Source: Ignavibacteria bacterium (GTDB lineage Bacteria > Bacteroidota > Ignavibacteria > SZUA-365). From it: a stretch of DNA of 64,000 bases. The stretch covers positions 186,001 to 250,000 of the forward strand of contig JADKJW010000007.1 of the NCBI GenBank assembly GCA_016720835.1, in the 5' to 3' direction. This document shows positions 49,607 through 58,774 of this stretch, piece by piece. Each line of letters opens with the position of its first letter. Position 1 is the first letter of the stretch. A model generated the notes under the pieces. The model was not told the DNA's origin. It made no database searches and saw only the letters and a list, made by a program, of their open reading frames with translations. Both the position numbers and the translations under genes were made by a program.

Positions 49607-51847
49607 ATGTCCCCGCAGACCCTCAGTACCCTCACGATCCTGATCCTCTTCCTTCCGCTGGCGTCGTTCGTCCTGCTGCTCGCGCTCGGGAAACGCCTGC
49701 CGCGCCAGGGAGACACCATCGCCACGGGCATCCTGTTCATCACCCTCGCGCTTTCGATCGTGGTGATGATCGGCACGCTGACGCGCGCGCCCGAACCCGC
49801 CATCCCGGGCTTCCCGTCCGCGCCGATCCAGTCCACATTCACGTGGATCGACATGGATGCGACCATTCCCGTGCTCGGCCAGCAGGTGCCGCTGAAAATC
49901 GAGCTCGGCATCATGATCGACAACCTCGTCGCGATCATGCTTGTGGTCGTGTCGTTGATTTCGGCGCTGGTGCACTTGTTCTCCATCGGCTACATGCACG
50001 GTGACAAGAAGTACTCGCGGTACTTCGCCTACCTCGGGATCTTCACCTTCTCGATGCTCGGGATCGTGGTCACGAACACCATTCTCATGATGTACATCTT
50101 CTGGGAACTGGTGGGCTTGAGTTCGTATCTCCTGATCGGCTTCTGGTACGAGAAGCCGGGACCCGCGTACGCGTCGAAGAAGGCGTTCCTCGTCAACCGC
50201 GTGGGCGATCTCGGGATGTGGATCGGCATCATGATGCTGTTCACGACCTACGGGACGTTCCGTTTCGACGAGATCTTCGCGTCCATCGCGGCCGGCAATT
50301 ATCCGTTCGGGTCGTCCACGTGGCTGACCATCGCCGGCATGTGCATCTTCTGCGGCGCGATCGGCAAGAGCGCGCAGTTCCCGCTGCACACCTGGCTGCC
50401 CGACGCGATGGAGGGTCCGACGCCCGTCAGCGCGCTCATCCACGCGGCCACCATGGTCGCCGCGGGCGTGTACCTGGTGGCGCGCGTGTTCCCGATGCTG
50501 ACCGGCGACGCGCTGCTCTTCATCGCGATCATCGGCGCCGTGACCTCCTTCATCGCCGGCACCATCGCCATCGCGCAGAACGACATCAAGAAAGTCCTCG
50601 CGTACTCCACCGTCAGCCAGCTCGGGTACATGGTGCTGGCGCTCGGCGTCGGCGCCTACGGCGCGGGGTTCTTCCATCTCGTGACGCACGCGATGTTCAA
50701 AGCCTGCCTCTTCCTCGGCAGCGGTTCGGTGATTCACGCGATGCATCACAGCCTGCACCATCTGCACGATCACGACACCGATCCGCAGGATCTGCGGAAC
50801 ATGGGCGGCCTGCGCAAGAAGATGCCGTGGACCTTCGCGACCTTCCTCATCGCGACGCTCGCGATATCCGGAGTGCCGCTGTTCTCGGGCTTCCTCAGCA
50901 AGGACGAAATTCTCGCGGGCGCGTGGGCCTTCGGCTCGCTACGCGGCGGCATCGGCCTCATGATGCCGTACATCGGCTTCGGCGTCGCGATGATGACCGC
51001 GTTCTACATGTTCCGCTTGGTCTTCCTCATGTTCTACGGGGATCCGAAGCGGCCGGACATCGACGCGCACATCCACGAATCGCCCGCGACGATGCGGATT
51101 CCGCTCATCGTGCTGTCCGTATTGTCGTTCTGGTTCGTGTTCTCGTTCAATCCGTTCGGCGCCGCGTCGGGATGGGCGGTCAAATCGCTCCCGACACCGG
51201 TGACCGTGACCGGAACGCATTGGTACCCCTTCGCGCACGGCGACGGACACGAGGCCGCGGGGCCCGCGTCGTCCGCCACGTCGCATGAGACCGCGGATGG
51301 CGGCGCGCATGAAACGGCTCCTGCACCGCCGACGGGGGAGACCATCACGCAGGCCAATCCCGCGCAGGAAGCGCTCGCGCACGGCATTCACGCGGCGCAT
51401 CTGTCCGCGATGATCACCTCGCTGATCGTGGCGTCGCTCGGCATTCTCATCGCCTGGGGGGTGTACCGCCGGAAGGTGATCGATGTGGACGCCTTCACGG
51501 CGCGCGTGCGTCCCCTGCACGTGTTCCTCAGCAAGAAATGGTATTTCGACGAGATCTACGAGCAGTGGGTCGTTGTCCCGTTCGTCCTGTTCACGACCCG
51601 CGCGATGGCGTGGTTCGACACCTATGTGATCGACGGCGCCGTGAACGGCGTGGCGTCGGTCACGCGGTTTCAGTCGTGGCTCAGCGGGCTGTTCGACACG
51701 TACATCGTGGACGGGCTCGTCAATTTTTCCGGATACTTCGTGGGTTTCTTCGGCATCGTGATGCGGAAGTCGCAGACCGGTCGCATCCAGACCTACGTCG
51801 TCTTTGTCGTACTCGGCGTCATCATGCTGTTCTATGTGTTTTACTGA
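49607..51847 (+). CDS. nuoL: Complex I subunit L (NuoL)
   Basis: The 746-residue antiporter-like subunit is longer than the usual ~610. The core is intact (HTWLPDAMEGPTPVSALIHAATMVAAGVYLVAR, FLSKDEI), with Lys and Glu of the proton half-channels. A His/Ala/Thr-rich insertion of about 75 residues (about 530-605: HWYPFAHGDGHEAAG..., HETADGGAHETAPAP) separates the core from the C-terminal lateral helix and final helix. Confidence 0.95.
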   Translation: MSPQTLSTLTILILFLPLASFVLLLALGKRLPRQGDTIATGILFITLALSIVVMIGTLTRAPEPAIPGFPSAPIQSTFTWIDMDATIPVLGQQVPLKIELGIMIDNLVAIMLVVVSLISALVHLFSIGYMHGDKKYSRYFAYLGIFTFSMLGIVVTNTILMMYIFWELVGLSSYLLIGFWYEKPGPAYASKKAFLVNRVGDLGMWIGIMMLFTTYGTFRFDEIFASIAAGNYPFGSSTWLTIAGMCIFCGAIGKSAQFPLHTWLPDAMEGPTPVSALIHAATMVAAGVYLVARVFPMLTGDALLFIAIIGAVTSFIAGTIAIAQNDIKKVLAYSTVSQLGYMVLALGVGAYGAGFFHLVTHAMFKACLFLGSGSVIHAMHHSLHHLHDHDTDPQDLRNMGGLRKKMPWTFATFLIATLAISGVPLFSGFLSKDEILAGAWAFGSLRGGIGLMMPYIGFGVAMMTAFYMFRLVFLMFYGDPKRPDIDAHIHESPATMRIPLIVLSVLSFWFVFSFNPFGAASGWAVKSLPTPVTVTGTHWYPFAHGDGHEAAGPASSATSHETADGGAHETAPAPPTGETITQANPAQEALAHGIHAAHLSAMITSLIVASLGILIAWGVYRRKVIDVDAFTARVRPLHVFLSKKWYFDEIYEQWVVVPFVLFTTRAMAWFDTYVIDGAVNGVASVTRFQSWLSGLFDTYIVDGLVNFSGYFVGFFGIVMRKSQTGRIQTYVVFVVLGVIMLFYVFY

Positions 51848-51903
51848 ACCGCCGCCCCTCATGCATGAAAGCGAATATCAGATAGTTTTTTGGTGGAGGA
51901 TTG

Positions 51904-53493
51904 ATGAATTTCCCGTTTCTCTCTGTCATCACGTTCCTTCCCATTTTGGGAATGGTCATCGTGCTTCTGCTCAACAAGGAGCGGACGAAAGCAATCCAGA
52001 CGACGGCGGTGGTCGTCACCGGGCTGCAGGTGCTGCTGGCGGTCGTCATTGCGCTGGGCTTCAATGCGTCGCTGCCGGGCATCAACAACGAGGCGACGAT
52101 GCAGTTCACCGAGCGTCTGCCGTGGATCTCGATCCCGCAGACCCCGTGGTTCGGCGAGATCCGCATCGACTATTTCATGGCGATCGACGGTCTCTCGATG
52201 CCGATGGTGGTGCTGACCGCGCTCATCAGCTTCCTGGCGGTGTTCGCATCGTTCAGCGTGAACAAGTCCATCAAGGGCTACTTCGTCATGTTCCTGCTGC
52301 TCGACGCGGGCATGATGGGTGTGTTCTGCGCGATCGACATGTTCCTGTTCTACATTTTCTGGGAAGTGATGCTGCTGCCGATGTACTTCCTGATCGGCAT
52401 CTGGGGCGGTCCGCGAAGGGAATACGCCGCCATCAAGTTCTTCATCTACACGCTCGCGGGTTCCGTGCTGCTGCTGCTCGTGATGATCGGGTTGTACTTC
52501 ACGACCGTCGATCCGGCCACCGGCGCGCACACCTTCAACATGATTTCGATGATGCATCCGGCGGAAAACATGAAGGAGGGGCTCTTCGCGACGCTGCACA
52601 GCACGCCGCGCATGCTCGCCTACATTGCGCTGTTCATCGCGTTCGCGATCAAGGTGCCGGTGTTCCCGTTCCACACCTGGCTGCCCGACGCGCACGTCGA
52701 GGCGCCGACGGCCATCTCCGTCATTCTGGCCGGCGTGCTGCTGAAGATGGGCACGTACGGCATGCTGCGCATCAGCTTCCCGATCTTCCCCGAGTTCGCC
52801 GTCTACTTCCAGATTCCGCTGATGATCTTCGGCTTCGTCAACATCGTGTACGGCGCCCTGTGCGCGATGGCACAGACGGACTTCAAGAAGCTGATCGCCT
52901 ACTCGTCGATCTCGCACATGGGGTACGTCATCCTCGGGATGGCGGCGTTGAACGTGCAGGGCATGACCGGCGCGGTGATGCAGATGTTCAACCACGGCAC
53001 GATCACCGCCATGCTCTTCCTCCTCGTGGGCGTCATCTACGACCGCGCCCACACGCGCGGGCTGAACGAGTTCGGCGGGCTGTACAACAAGATGCCGCTC
53101 TATTCCTTCTTCACGGTCATCGCCTTCTTCGCGGCGATCGGTCTGCCGGGCCTGAGCGGTTTCGTGAGCGAGGCCTTCGTGTTCCTCGGCGCCTTCCAGG
53201 CCAATCCGTTCTGGACCGTCCTCTCGACGCTCGGCATCGTGCTGGGCGCGGGCTACATGCTCTGGACCTTCCAGCGCGTGTTCATGGGCACCCTCCCCGA
53301 GAAGTGGGAGGCGGTGATGAGCGACGTGTCTCCGCGTGAAATCTTCACCCTTGCGCCGCTCGCCATCATCATCCTTTTCCTCGGCGTGTACCCGTCGCCG
53401 GCGCTCAACATGATGACCACATCCCTTGACCATCTCGTGCGTTTCGTCAAAGCGAGCGCGCCGGCCGGCCAGGCCTTCCTCGGCGGCTTCTAA
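51904..53493 (+). CDS. nuoM: Complex I subunit M (NuoM)
   Basis: The 529-residue antiporter-like subunit has ~14 helices, HTWLPDAHVEAPTAISVILAGVLLKMGTYG, and the half-channel Glu in FYIFWEVMLLPMYF. GGTGGAGG stands upstream; ATG 51904 is preferred over the TTG one codon earlier. Confidence 0.96.
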   Translation: MNFPFLSVITFLPILGMVIVLLLNKERTKAIQTTAVVVTGLQVLLAVVIALGFNASLPGINNEATMQFTERLPWISIPQTPWFGEIRIDYFMAIDGLSMPMVVLTALISFLAVFASFSVNKSIKGYFVMFLLLDAGMMGVFCAIDMFLFYIFWEVMLLPMYFLIGIWGGPRREYAAIKFFIYTLAGSVLLLLVMIGLYFTTVDPATGAHTFNMISMMHPAENMKEGLFATLHSTPRMLAYIALFIAFAIKVPVFPFHTWLPDAHVEAPTAISVILAGVLLKMGTYGMLRISFPIFPEFAVYFQIPLMIFGFVNIVYGALCAMAQTDFKKLIAYSSISHMGYVILGMAALNVQGMTGAVMQMFNHGTITAMLFLLVGVIYDRAHTRGLNEFGGLYNKMPLYSFFTVIAFFAAIGLPGLSGFVSEAFVFLGAFQANPFWTVLSTLGIVLGAGYMLWTFQRVFMGTLPEKWEAVMSDVSPREIFTLAPLAIIILFLGVYPSPALNMMTTSLDHLVRFVKASAPAGQAFLGGF

Positions 53494-53541
53494 ATGCGCG
53501 TCCGGCGGACAGACACCCTTTCAGACGAACAGTGACAGATC

Positions 53542-55053
53542 ATGCCTGATATCATCTTTCAAAGCACGAAGCACTTCTGGCCCGAAATCACGCTGGCGTT
53601 GACGTTCATCGCCGCCATGATTTTCGAATTCGCCACGAAGAAACGCACGACAGGGACCGGGATCCTGGTGTTGCTCGGTCTGGCGGCGGCGCTCGTCCAG
53701 TTGCCGTCAGCGCCCTCCGAGCCCGTCTCGATTTTCGGCGGCATGTACGCCATCGATCCTTTCTCGACGTTTTTCAAGTATGTCATCATCGTCACCGGCA
53801 TGGTGGTCGTGCTCTTTTCCTTCCAGTCGCAGGAGCTGAAGAAGGAGAGCGGCCATACCGGAGAGTACTACTGTTTCATCGCGGCGGTGACCTTCGGCAT
53901 GGTGCTGATGACCGGGTCGTCGAATCTCGTGATGATCTACCTCTCGATCGAACTCGTCAGCATCACGTCCTACATCCTCGCGGGCTTCAGCAAATCGTTG
54001 CGCCGTTCGAGCGAGGCCGCGCTGAAGTACGTGATTTTCGGCGCGCTGTCGAGCGGCATCATGCTGTACGGGATGTCGCTGATCTTCGGACTGACCGGCA
54101 CGCTCGATCTTTCGGGCATCCGCACCGCGCTCGCGAGCGGGCACGCGGTCACGACGGGCTGGTCCTTCGCGGCGCTCATGGCGGCGATCGTCCTGATGCT
54201 CGCGGGCTTCGGCTACAAGGTCTCGGTCGTGCCCTTCCACTTCTGGACGCCGGACGTGTACGAGGGCGCGCCGATCACGATCACCGCATTCCTCGCGGTG
54301 GCGAGCAAGGCCGCGGTATTCGCGGTGATGATCCGCTTTTTCTACGTGGCGTTCTTCGACAACATGCTGGCCTCGACGGGCGTGTACAGCAGCTTCCGCA
54401 ACGTCGACTGGAGCATGATCCTCGCGGTACTGTCCGTCCTGACCATGACGCTCGGCAATTTCGTCGCGATCTGGCAGGACAATCTCAAGCGCATGCTGGC
54501 GTATTCCAGCATTGCGCACGCGGGCTACATGCTGATGGGCGTGGTCGTGATGAGCAACTTCGGCCTCTCCGCGATCATGCTGTACTTCGTCATGTATTTC
54601 TTCATGAACCTCGGCGCCTTCTACGTGGTGATGGTCATCGCGGACAAGATCGGCAGCGAGAACATCGACGACTACCGCGGTTTCGGCAAGCGCGCGCCGA
54701 TCATCAGCGTCGGACTTTCGATCTTCCTGATCTCCCTGACCGGTCTTCCTCCCACGGCGGGCTTCGTCGGCAAGCTGTTCCTCTTCTCCTCGGTCATGGC
54801 GTCGCAGTTCATCTGGCTGGCGATCGTGGGCGTCCTCAACAGTGTCGTCTCCCTGTACTACTACGCTCGCGTGCTGAAGAACATGTATCTTCGCGAGGCG
54901 CCGGACGGCGACGAATCGCCGATCGTTTTCAGCAAGGTGACGAGCGCCGTCGTGATTCTCTTCATCATCCCGAACATCCTGCTCTGCTTCTTCTATCAGC
55001 CTGTGCTGACCTTCGCGCAGCGTTCGATCGCGATACTGCTGCCGGGGTTGTAA
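53542..55053 (+). CDS. nuoN: Complex I subunit N (NuoN)
   Basis: The 503-residue antiporter-like subunit has ~14 helices, with IYLSIELVSITSYILAG, FHFWTPDVYEGAPITITAFLAVASKAA and KRMLAYSSIAHAGYML. Last gene of the nuo operon. Confidence 0.96.
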   Translation: MPDIIFQSTKHFWPEITLALTFIAAMIFEFATKKRTTGTGILVLLGLAAALVQLPSAPSEPVSIFGGMYAIDPFSTFFKYVIIVTGMVVVLFSFQSQELKKESGHTGEYYCFIAAVTFGMVLMTGSSNLVMIYLSIELVSITSYILAGFSKSLRRSSEAALKYVIFGALSSGIMLYGMSLIFGLTGTLDLSGIRTALASGHAVTTGWSFAALMAAIVLMLAGFGYKVSVVPFHFWTPDVYEGAPITITAFLAVASKAAVFAVMIRFFYVAFFDNMLASTGVYSSFRNVDWSMILAVLSVLTMTLGNFVAIWQDNLKRMLAYSSIAHAGYMLMGVVVMSNFGLSAIMLYFVMYFFMNLGAFYVVMVIADKIGSENIDDYRGFGKRAPIISVGLSIFLISLTGLPPTAGFVGKLFLFSSVMASQFIWLAIVGVLNSVVSLYYYARVLKNMYLREAPDGDESPIVFSKVTSAVVILFIIPNILLCFFYQPVLTFAQRSIAILLPGL

Positions 55054-55157
55054 TCCGGCGGTCACTCGCGCTGCGCACCGAAAAGGGGTTGAATTGCACG
55101 CCCATTCCCAGTGTCAGGAAAACAGGTCACCCGGGTCCTGAAAAGAAGGAAAAAACG

Positions 55158-55190
55158 ATGGAAAATCGGCCCTGGCGGTCGATTTTCCAT
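55158..55190 (+). terminator. Hairpin after the nuo operon
   Basis: ATGGAAAATCG (55158-55168) pairs with CGATTTTCCAT (55180-55190), extended by an inner GCC/GGT, about 105 bases after the nuoN stop. There is no long U-tract, but it is the only stable hairpin before the cytochrome genes. Confidence 0.5.
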
Positions 55191-55209
55191 ATGCACGGTG
55201 GCATGCTAC

Positions 55210-55238
55210 TTGCATTAGACCAGTACGATGACGATACT
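55210..55238 (+). promoter_or_regulatory. Possible sigma70-type promoter of the cytochrome cluster
   Basis: TTGCAT (55210-55215), 17-base spacer, GATACT (55233-55238), 80 bases before the tetraheme cytochrome start. Confidence 0.4.
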
Positions 55239-55318
55239 CGTAACTCACCCTCCCCTCACGCTGCCAGTATTCGGTAACCATACATCCGATTTCCCCACCA
55301 TCTCACAGTGAGGTCCGT

Positions 55319-55879
55319 ATGAAAAAATCACTCTCTCTCATCGCGGTTGCGGCAGCCTTCATGGTTCTGACCGCATTCACGTTCATGGACAACGCACCTG
55401 CCAAGTATGTCGGTTCCCAGGCGTGCAAGGCCTGCCATAATACCGACAAGAGCGGCAAGCAGTTCGCGAAGTGGGAAAGCACCCCGCATTCGAAGGCGTT
55501 CAAGACGCTGCAGAGCGAAGATGCCGACAAGATCGCCGCGAAGAAGGGCTTCAAGACGAAGGCCGCCGAAACGCCGGAATGTCTCGCCTGCCATGTCAGC
55601 GGCAAGAGCGACAAGGCCCCGGTGTACGACGCCAGCTTCAAGAACGACGAAGGCGTCGGCTGCGAGGCTTGCCACGGCGGCGGTTCCGGCTACAAGATGC
55701 TGCACATGAAGAAGGAGAATCTCGAAAAGGCGAAGGCCGCGGGCATGCTCGTTCCGAACGTCGCGGACGGTTCGGCCGAGAAGCAGTGCAAGGAATGCCA
55801 CAACGACAAGAGCCCGACGCACAAGGACTTCAAGTTCGCCGAAATGTGGAAGAAGATCGCCCATCCGATGCCGAAGTAA
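55319..55879 (+). CDS. Periplasmic tetraheme cytochrome c (c554-like)
   Basis: The 186-residue product has a signal peptide (MKKSLSLIAVAAAFMVLTAF). Four c-type heme sites are CKACH, CLACH, CEACH and CKECH. YVGSQACKACHNT and EGVGCEACHGGGSGY are typical of the cytochrome c554/c-prime family that shuttles electrons in the periplasm. The first gene of a cluster with an outer-membrane barrel and two larger multiheme cytochromes. Confidence 0.92.
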   Translation: MKKSLSLIAVAAAFMVLTAFTFMDNAPAKYVGSQACKACHNTDKSGKQFAKWESTPHSKAFKTLQSEDADKIAAKKGFKTKAAETPECLACHVSGKSDKAPVYDASFKNDEGVGCEACHGGGSGYKMLHMKKENLEKAKAAGMLVPNVADGSAEKQCKECHNDKSPTHKDFKFAEMWKKIAHPMPK

Positions 55880-55916
55880 TTCCGCGGTTTTCACGGTCCA
55901 TTCCGACTTCCGGACG

Positions 55917-56276
55917 ATGCAGGACACGCAACCGTATTTCGACGCCATTCGCGAGTATGTGTGCTCGGTGTGCCAGACACCGGGCGCACATTCGTATTGC
56001 GGCGTGGCCGAGAAAGACGTCTGTGCCGTGGAGCGCTTTCTGCCGGAGATCGTGTCCGTCGCCACGAGCATCAACAGCGATCGCATCGACGATTACGTGT
56101 CGGCACTGCGCGACACGGTGTGCCGGACCTGCCGCCCGGAAGGCCAGAGCGAGTGCTCCGTGCGGGACTCGCAGCTGTGCGGACTCGACCGGTATTTCGT
56201 GCTCATCATCGAGGCGATCGAGCAAGTGATCCTGCAACAGAAACGGACGAATGGAGCGGAAACCCTCACCCGGTAA
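55917..56276 (+). CDS. Cys-rich mini-protein with a duplicated four-Cys motif
   Basis: The 119-residue protein has no signal peptide. Two copies of C-x2-C-x8-C-x6-C lie at about residues 16-34 (CSVCQ...YC...VCAVERF) and 69-87 (CRTCR...EC...LCGLDRYF), each followed by a hydrophobic helix. This would suit two Zn or [Fe-S] sites in the cytoplasm. I do not recognise the family. It sits between the tetraheme cytochrome and the barrel gene, which suggests a redox or maturation role (inference). Confidence 0.75.
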   Translation: MQDTQPYFDAIREYVCSVCQTPGAHSYCGVAEKDVCAVERFLPEIVSVATSINSDRIDDYVSALRDTVCRTCRPEGQSECSVRDSQLCGLDRYFVLIIEAIEQVILQQKRTNGAETLTR

Positions 56277-56383
56277 GACGCCGGGGTCGACGCTCTGAAC
56301 ACCAGACACTCATGATCGTTTGGCGCACGCCGCCGGGAAACCGCGCGGGTGCGCCATACGCCTTTCATCGACGCAGCACAAGG

Positions 56384-57676
56384 ATGAACTTCATGCTACT
56401 ACGCAGTACCGCTTTGCTTCTCCTCCTCGCGGCCTTCGCGCTGCAGGCGGACGCGCAGACGGTGAGCGGGCGTCTCGTGACTTCCGTCTTCGGATGGGAG
56501 CGCACCGATACCGCGGGGTCGACGCAGCACATGCGCGGGTACGAAAACCTGCAGCTCAATGTTGCCGCCGGCGATTTTTCGTTTTCCACGTACATGCAGG
56601 GGTCCACGGACTTCTCCGAGGCCATGGAAAACGACCCGCAGCTCCGCCTGTTCAACGCCATTCTGCTATGGAAAAATATCGGCGGCATGGCCGACCTCAA
56701 ACTCGGACGCCAGCCGATCTTCGGAGGCGTCGGCTACGGAACCATCGACGGCGCGCTCCTTCGCATGCGTCCCGCGGGCGGCGTGGAAGTCAGCGCCTAT
56801 GCCGGCGGGCTCACCCCTCCGGGCCAGCGCACCGATTTCTTCCAGAATCTCGACCACAACTGGCAGACCGGCGCCCACGTGCTGCTCTACCTGGTCAGGG
56901 ACACGAAGATCGGCATCAGCTACATGAACCGTCATCGCGAATCGACTCCATATGACGGCTTCCGGCTCGACGCGCAGAACAATCTCGCTCCGCAGACCAT
57001 CGACTACGGCTCCCGTGCCAACCAGTACGGCAGCGTCGACGTCGCCTGGTCGAACAGCGGCGTGTGGGCCTTCGGGCGCGTGGATTACGATTTCAACTTC
57101 GAGCGCCTCAGCCGCGCGGAACTCGCCGCCACGTACCAGGCGACGCCGGCGCTCGGACTGACGCTGGACCTCGCGCATCGCGAGCCCACCCTCGCGTACA
57201 ACTCCTACTTCCGCATCCTGGAAGGGGAAGCGAACGAAGAGGCCGTCCTCGGCGTCGACTACCGCATCCACCCGCTGCTCACGCTGAATGCCCGCGTCTC
57301 CACCGTCGTGTACGATGAGGACAACGCCCTGCGTGTGTCCCTCGGCGGGATGTGCAAGTACTGGTCCATCATGTACACGAAGGATGTCAGTTACGACGGC
57401 GATCTCGACGGCTTCAACGTGCAGGCCGCGTATCCGTTCCTCGACGGCATGCTCGTCCCGCACATCGGCGCGGTGTACAGCTCCTACGCCTTGTCGGAGA
57501 ACGGCGACAAGACCTCCACCACCGCGGCGGTCGCCGGCGCGATGCTGCGTCCCTGGAAGAAGCTGAGCGTGGATTTCGAGGGCCAATACGTCACGAACCG
57601 GATTTACAAGTCCGATATTCGCGCCTTCGCGCGGATCAACTACTGGTTCTCCCATACGTTCGGCGTCGGGGAATAG
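56384..57676 (+). CDS. Outer-membrane beta-barrel (porin-like) protein
   Basis: The 430-residue product starts at ATG 56384, giving a signal peptide (MNFMLLRSTALLLLLAAFALQADAQ). The rest is alternating beta strands with aromatic girdle residues (LQLNVAAGDFSFSTYMQGS, LRLFNAILLWKNIGGMADLKLGRQ, INYWFSHTFGVGE at the end). About 16-18 strands are estimated by eye. Genes on both sides encode multiheme cytochromes, so it may be the barrel of a porin-cytochrome electron conduit. Confidence 0.82.
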   Translation: MNFMLLRSTALLLLLAAFALQADAQTVSGRLVTSVFGWERTDTAGSTQHMRGYENLQLNVAAGDFSFSTYMQGSTDFSEAMENDPQLRLFNAILLWKNIGGMADLKLGRQPIFGGVGYGTIDGALLRMRPAGGVEVSAYAGGLTPPGQRTDFFQNLDHNWQTGAHVLLYLVRDTKIGISYMNRHRESTPYDGFRLDAQNNLAPQTIDYGSRANQYGSVDVAWSNSGVWAFGRVDYDFNFERLSRAELAATYQATPALGLTLDLAHREPTLAYNSYFRILEGEANEEAVLGVDYRIHPLLTLNARVSTVVYDEDNALRVSLGGMCKYWSIMYTKDVSYDGDLDGFNVQAAYPFLDGMLVPHIGAVYSSYALSENGDKTSTTAAVAGAMLRPWKKLSVDFEGQYVTNRIYKSDIRAFARINYWFSHTFGVGE

Positions 57677-57685
57677 GAGGCACCC

Positions 57686-58774
57686 ATGAAAAAACACTAT
57701 CTCTTCCTCGGACTGCTGCTCGTCGCGCTGGTGTCCGTTCTGGTCATTTCAACCTCGCCCCGCGGCGCGGTTGCCGACGACGGAGCGGTCATGTTCTCGC
57801 ACGAGAAGCACAAGGACCTCGCCGAATGCGGCACCTGTCACGCCGCCGCCACCAGCACCCGCGCCGACGATCAGCTCCTGCCGAAACCGGACGCCTGCGT
57901 TGCCTGCCACGAGGCGAAGGACGTGCGCGCATACTGGAGCCTCAAGGACGACGCGGCGCTCGATGTGCCGGTGTTCCCGGTGAAAAAATCCGAGCTGCTC
58001 TTCAGTCATCAATTCCATGTCGAAAAAGGCGGCGCCACCTGCGCAACCTGTCATGCGGGCATCGCTGCGGACAAGGACGATGAGGAAATGCCGTCGATGG
58101 AGACCTGCTACGGCTGCCACAACGACGGCCAGAAGCTCGCGCCGATCGAGGCGCATGCCCTTGAATCGACGAAGCCCATGATCGCCGGCAGGGCCTGCGA
58201 AATGTGCCACACCTCGCTCGTCGGAATGACCCCGAACAATCACAAGACGGCGATGTGGACGCGCATGCACGGCCGCTACGCGACGAGCGGCGAGGCCGAG
58301 CGCGAATGCGCGGCCTGCCATTCGCAGAGCTTCTGCCAGGAATGCCATACCGCCACCAACGCGGTGCCCTCGGGCGTCGCGAAGGACAAGTTTTATATCG
58401 ATACGTGGCCGCGCGGCGAAAAGATGGACGACGGAAAACTACTCACCGTGCAGAGTGCCCACAATCTGACGTACCGCTACACGCACGGCTTCGATGCCCG
58501 CGCGCAGTCCACGCATTGCGAGCGCTGCCACGAGGCCGAGTCGTTCTGCACGCCGTGCCACGAGAACGGTTACGACGGCAACGGCGCGCGCATCGTCCCG
58601 CAGTCGCATCAGCTCGCGGGGTTCGCGTCCGTCACCGGCGGCAAGCCGATGAACCGCCACGCCAAGCTCGCGGAGCGTGACCTCATGTCCTGCGCAACAT
58701 GCCACAACGTGGACGGCGGTGATCCCGTGTGCGCGAAGTGTCATTCCACCGGTGTCGTGAAAGGAGGCGACTGA
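57686..58774 (+). CDS. Periplasmic 11-heme cytochrome c
   Basis: The 362-residue product has an N-terminal membrane/signal helix (MKKHYLFLGLLLVALVSVLVIST). Eleven CXXCH sites: CGTCH, CVACH, CATCH, CYGCH, CEMCH, CAACH, CQECH, CERCH, CTPCH, CATCH, CAKCH. Early MFSHEKHKDLAECGTCH and later FSHQFHV supply distal His ligands, as in cytochrome c7/c3-like modules. AGGAGG precedes the ATG. The stop overlaps the next start by one base (TGATG). It probably links periplasmic carriers to the outer-membrane complex. Confidence 0.93.
   Translation: MKKHYLFLGLLLVALVSVLVISTSPRGAVADDGAVMFSHEKHKDLAECGTCHAAATSTRADDQLLPKPDACVACHEAKDVRAYWSLKDDAALDVPVFPVKKSELLFSHQFHVEKGGATCATCHAGIAADKDDEEMPSMETCYGCHNDGQKLAPIEAHALESTKPMIAGRACEMCHTSLVGMTPNNHKTAMWTRMHGRYATSGEAERECAACHSQSFCQECHTATNAVPSGVAKDKFYIDTWPRGEKMDDGKLLTVQSAHNLTYRYTHGFDARAQSTHCERCHEAESFCTPCHENGYDGNGARIVPQSHQLAGFASVTGGKPMNRHAKLAERDLMSCATCHNVDGGDPVCAKCHSTGVVKGGD

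Noticed and set aside
42173..55053. nuoE, nuoF or nuoG hidden in the operon
   Set aside because: All space between nuoD and nuoH (32 bases) and between the other genes was accounted for; no NADH/FMN-binding (GRGGAGFP-like) motif was seen.
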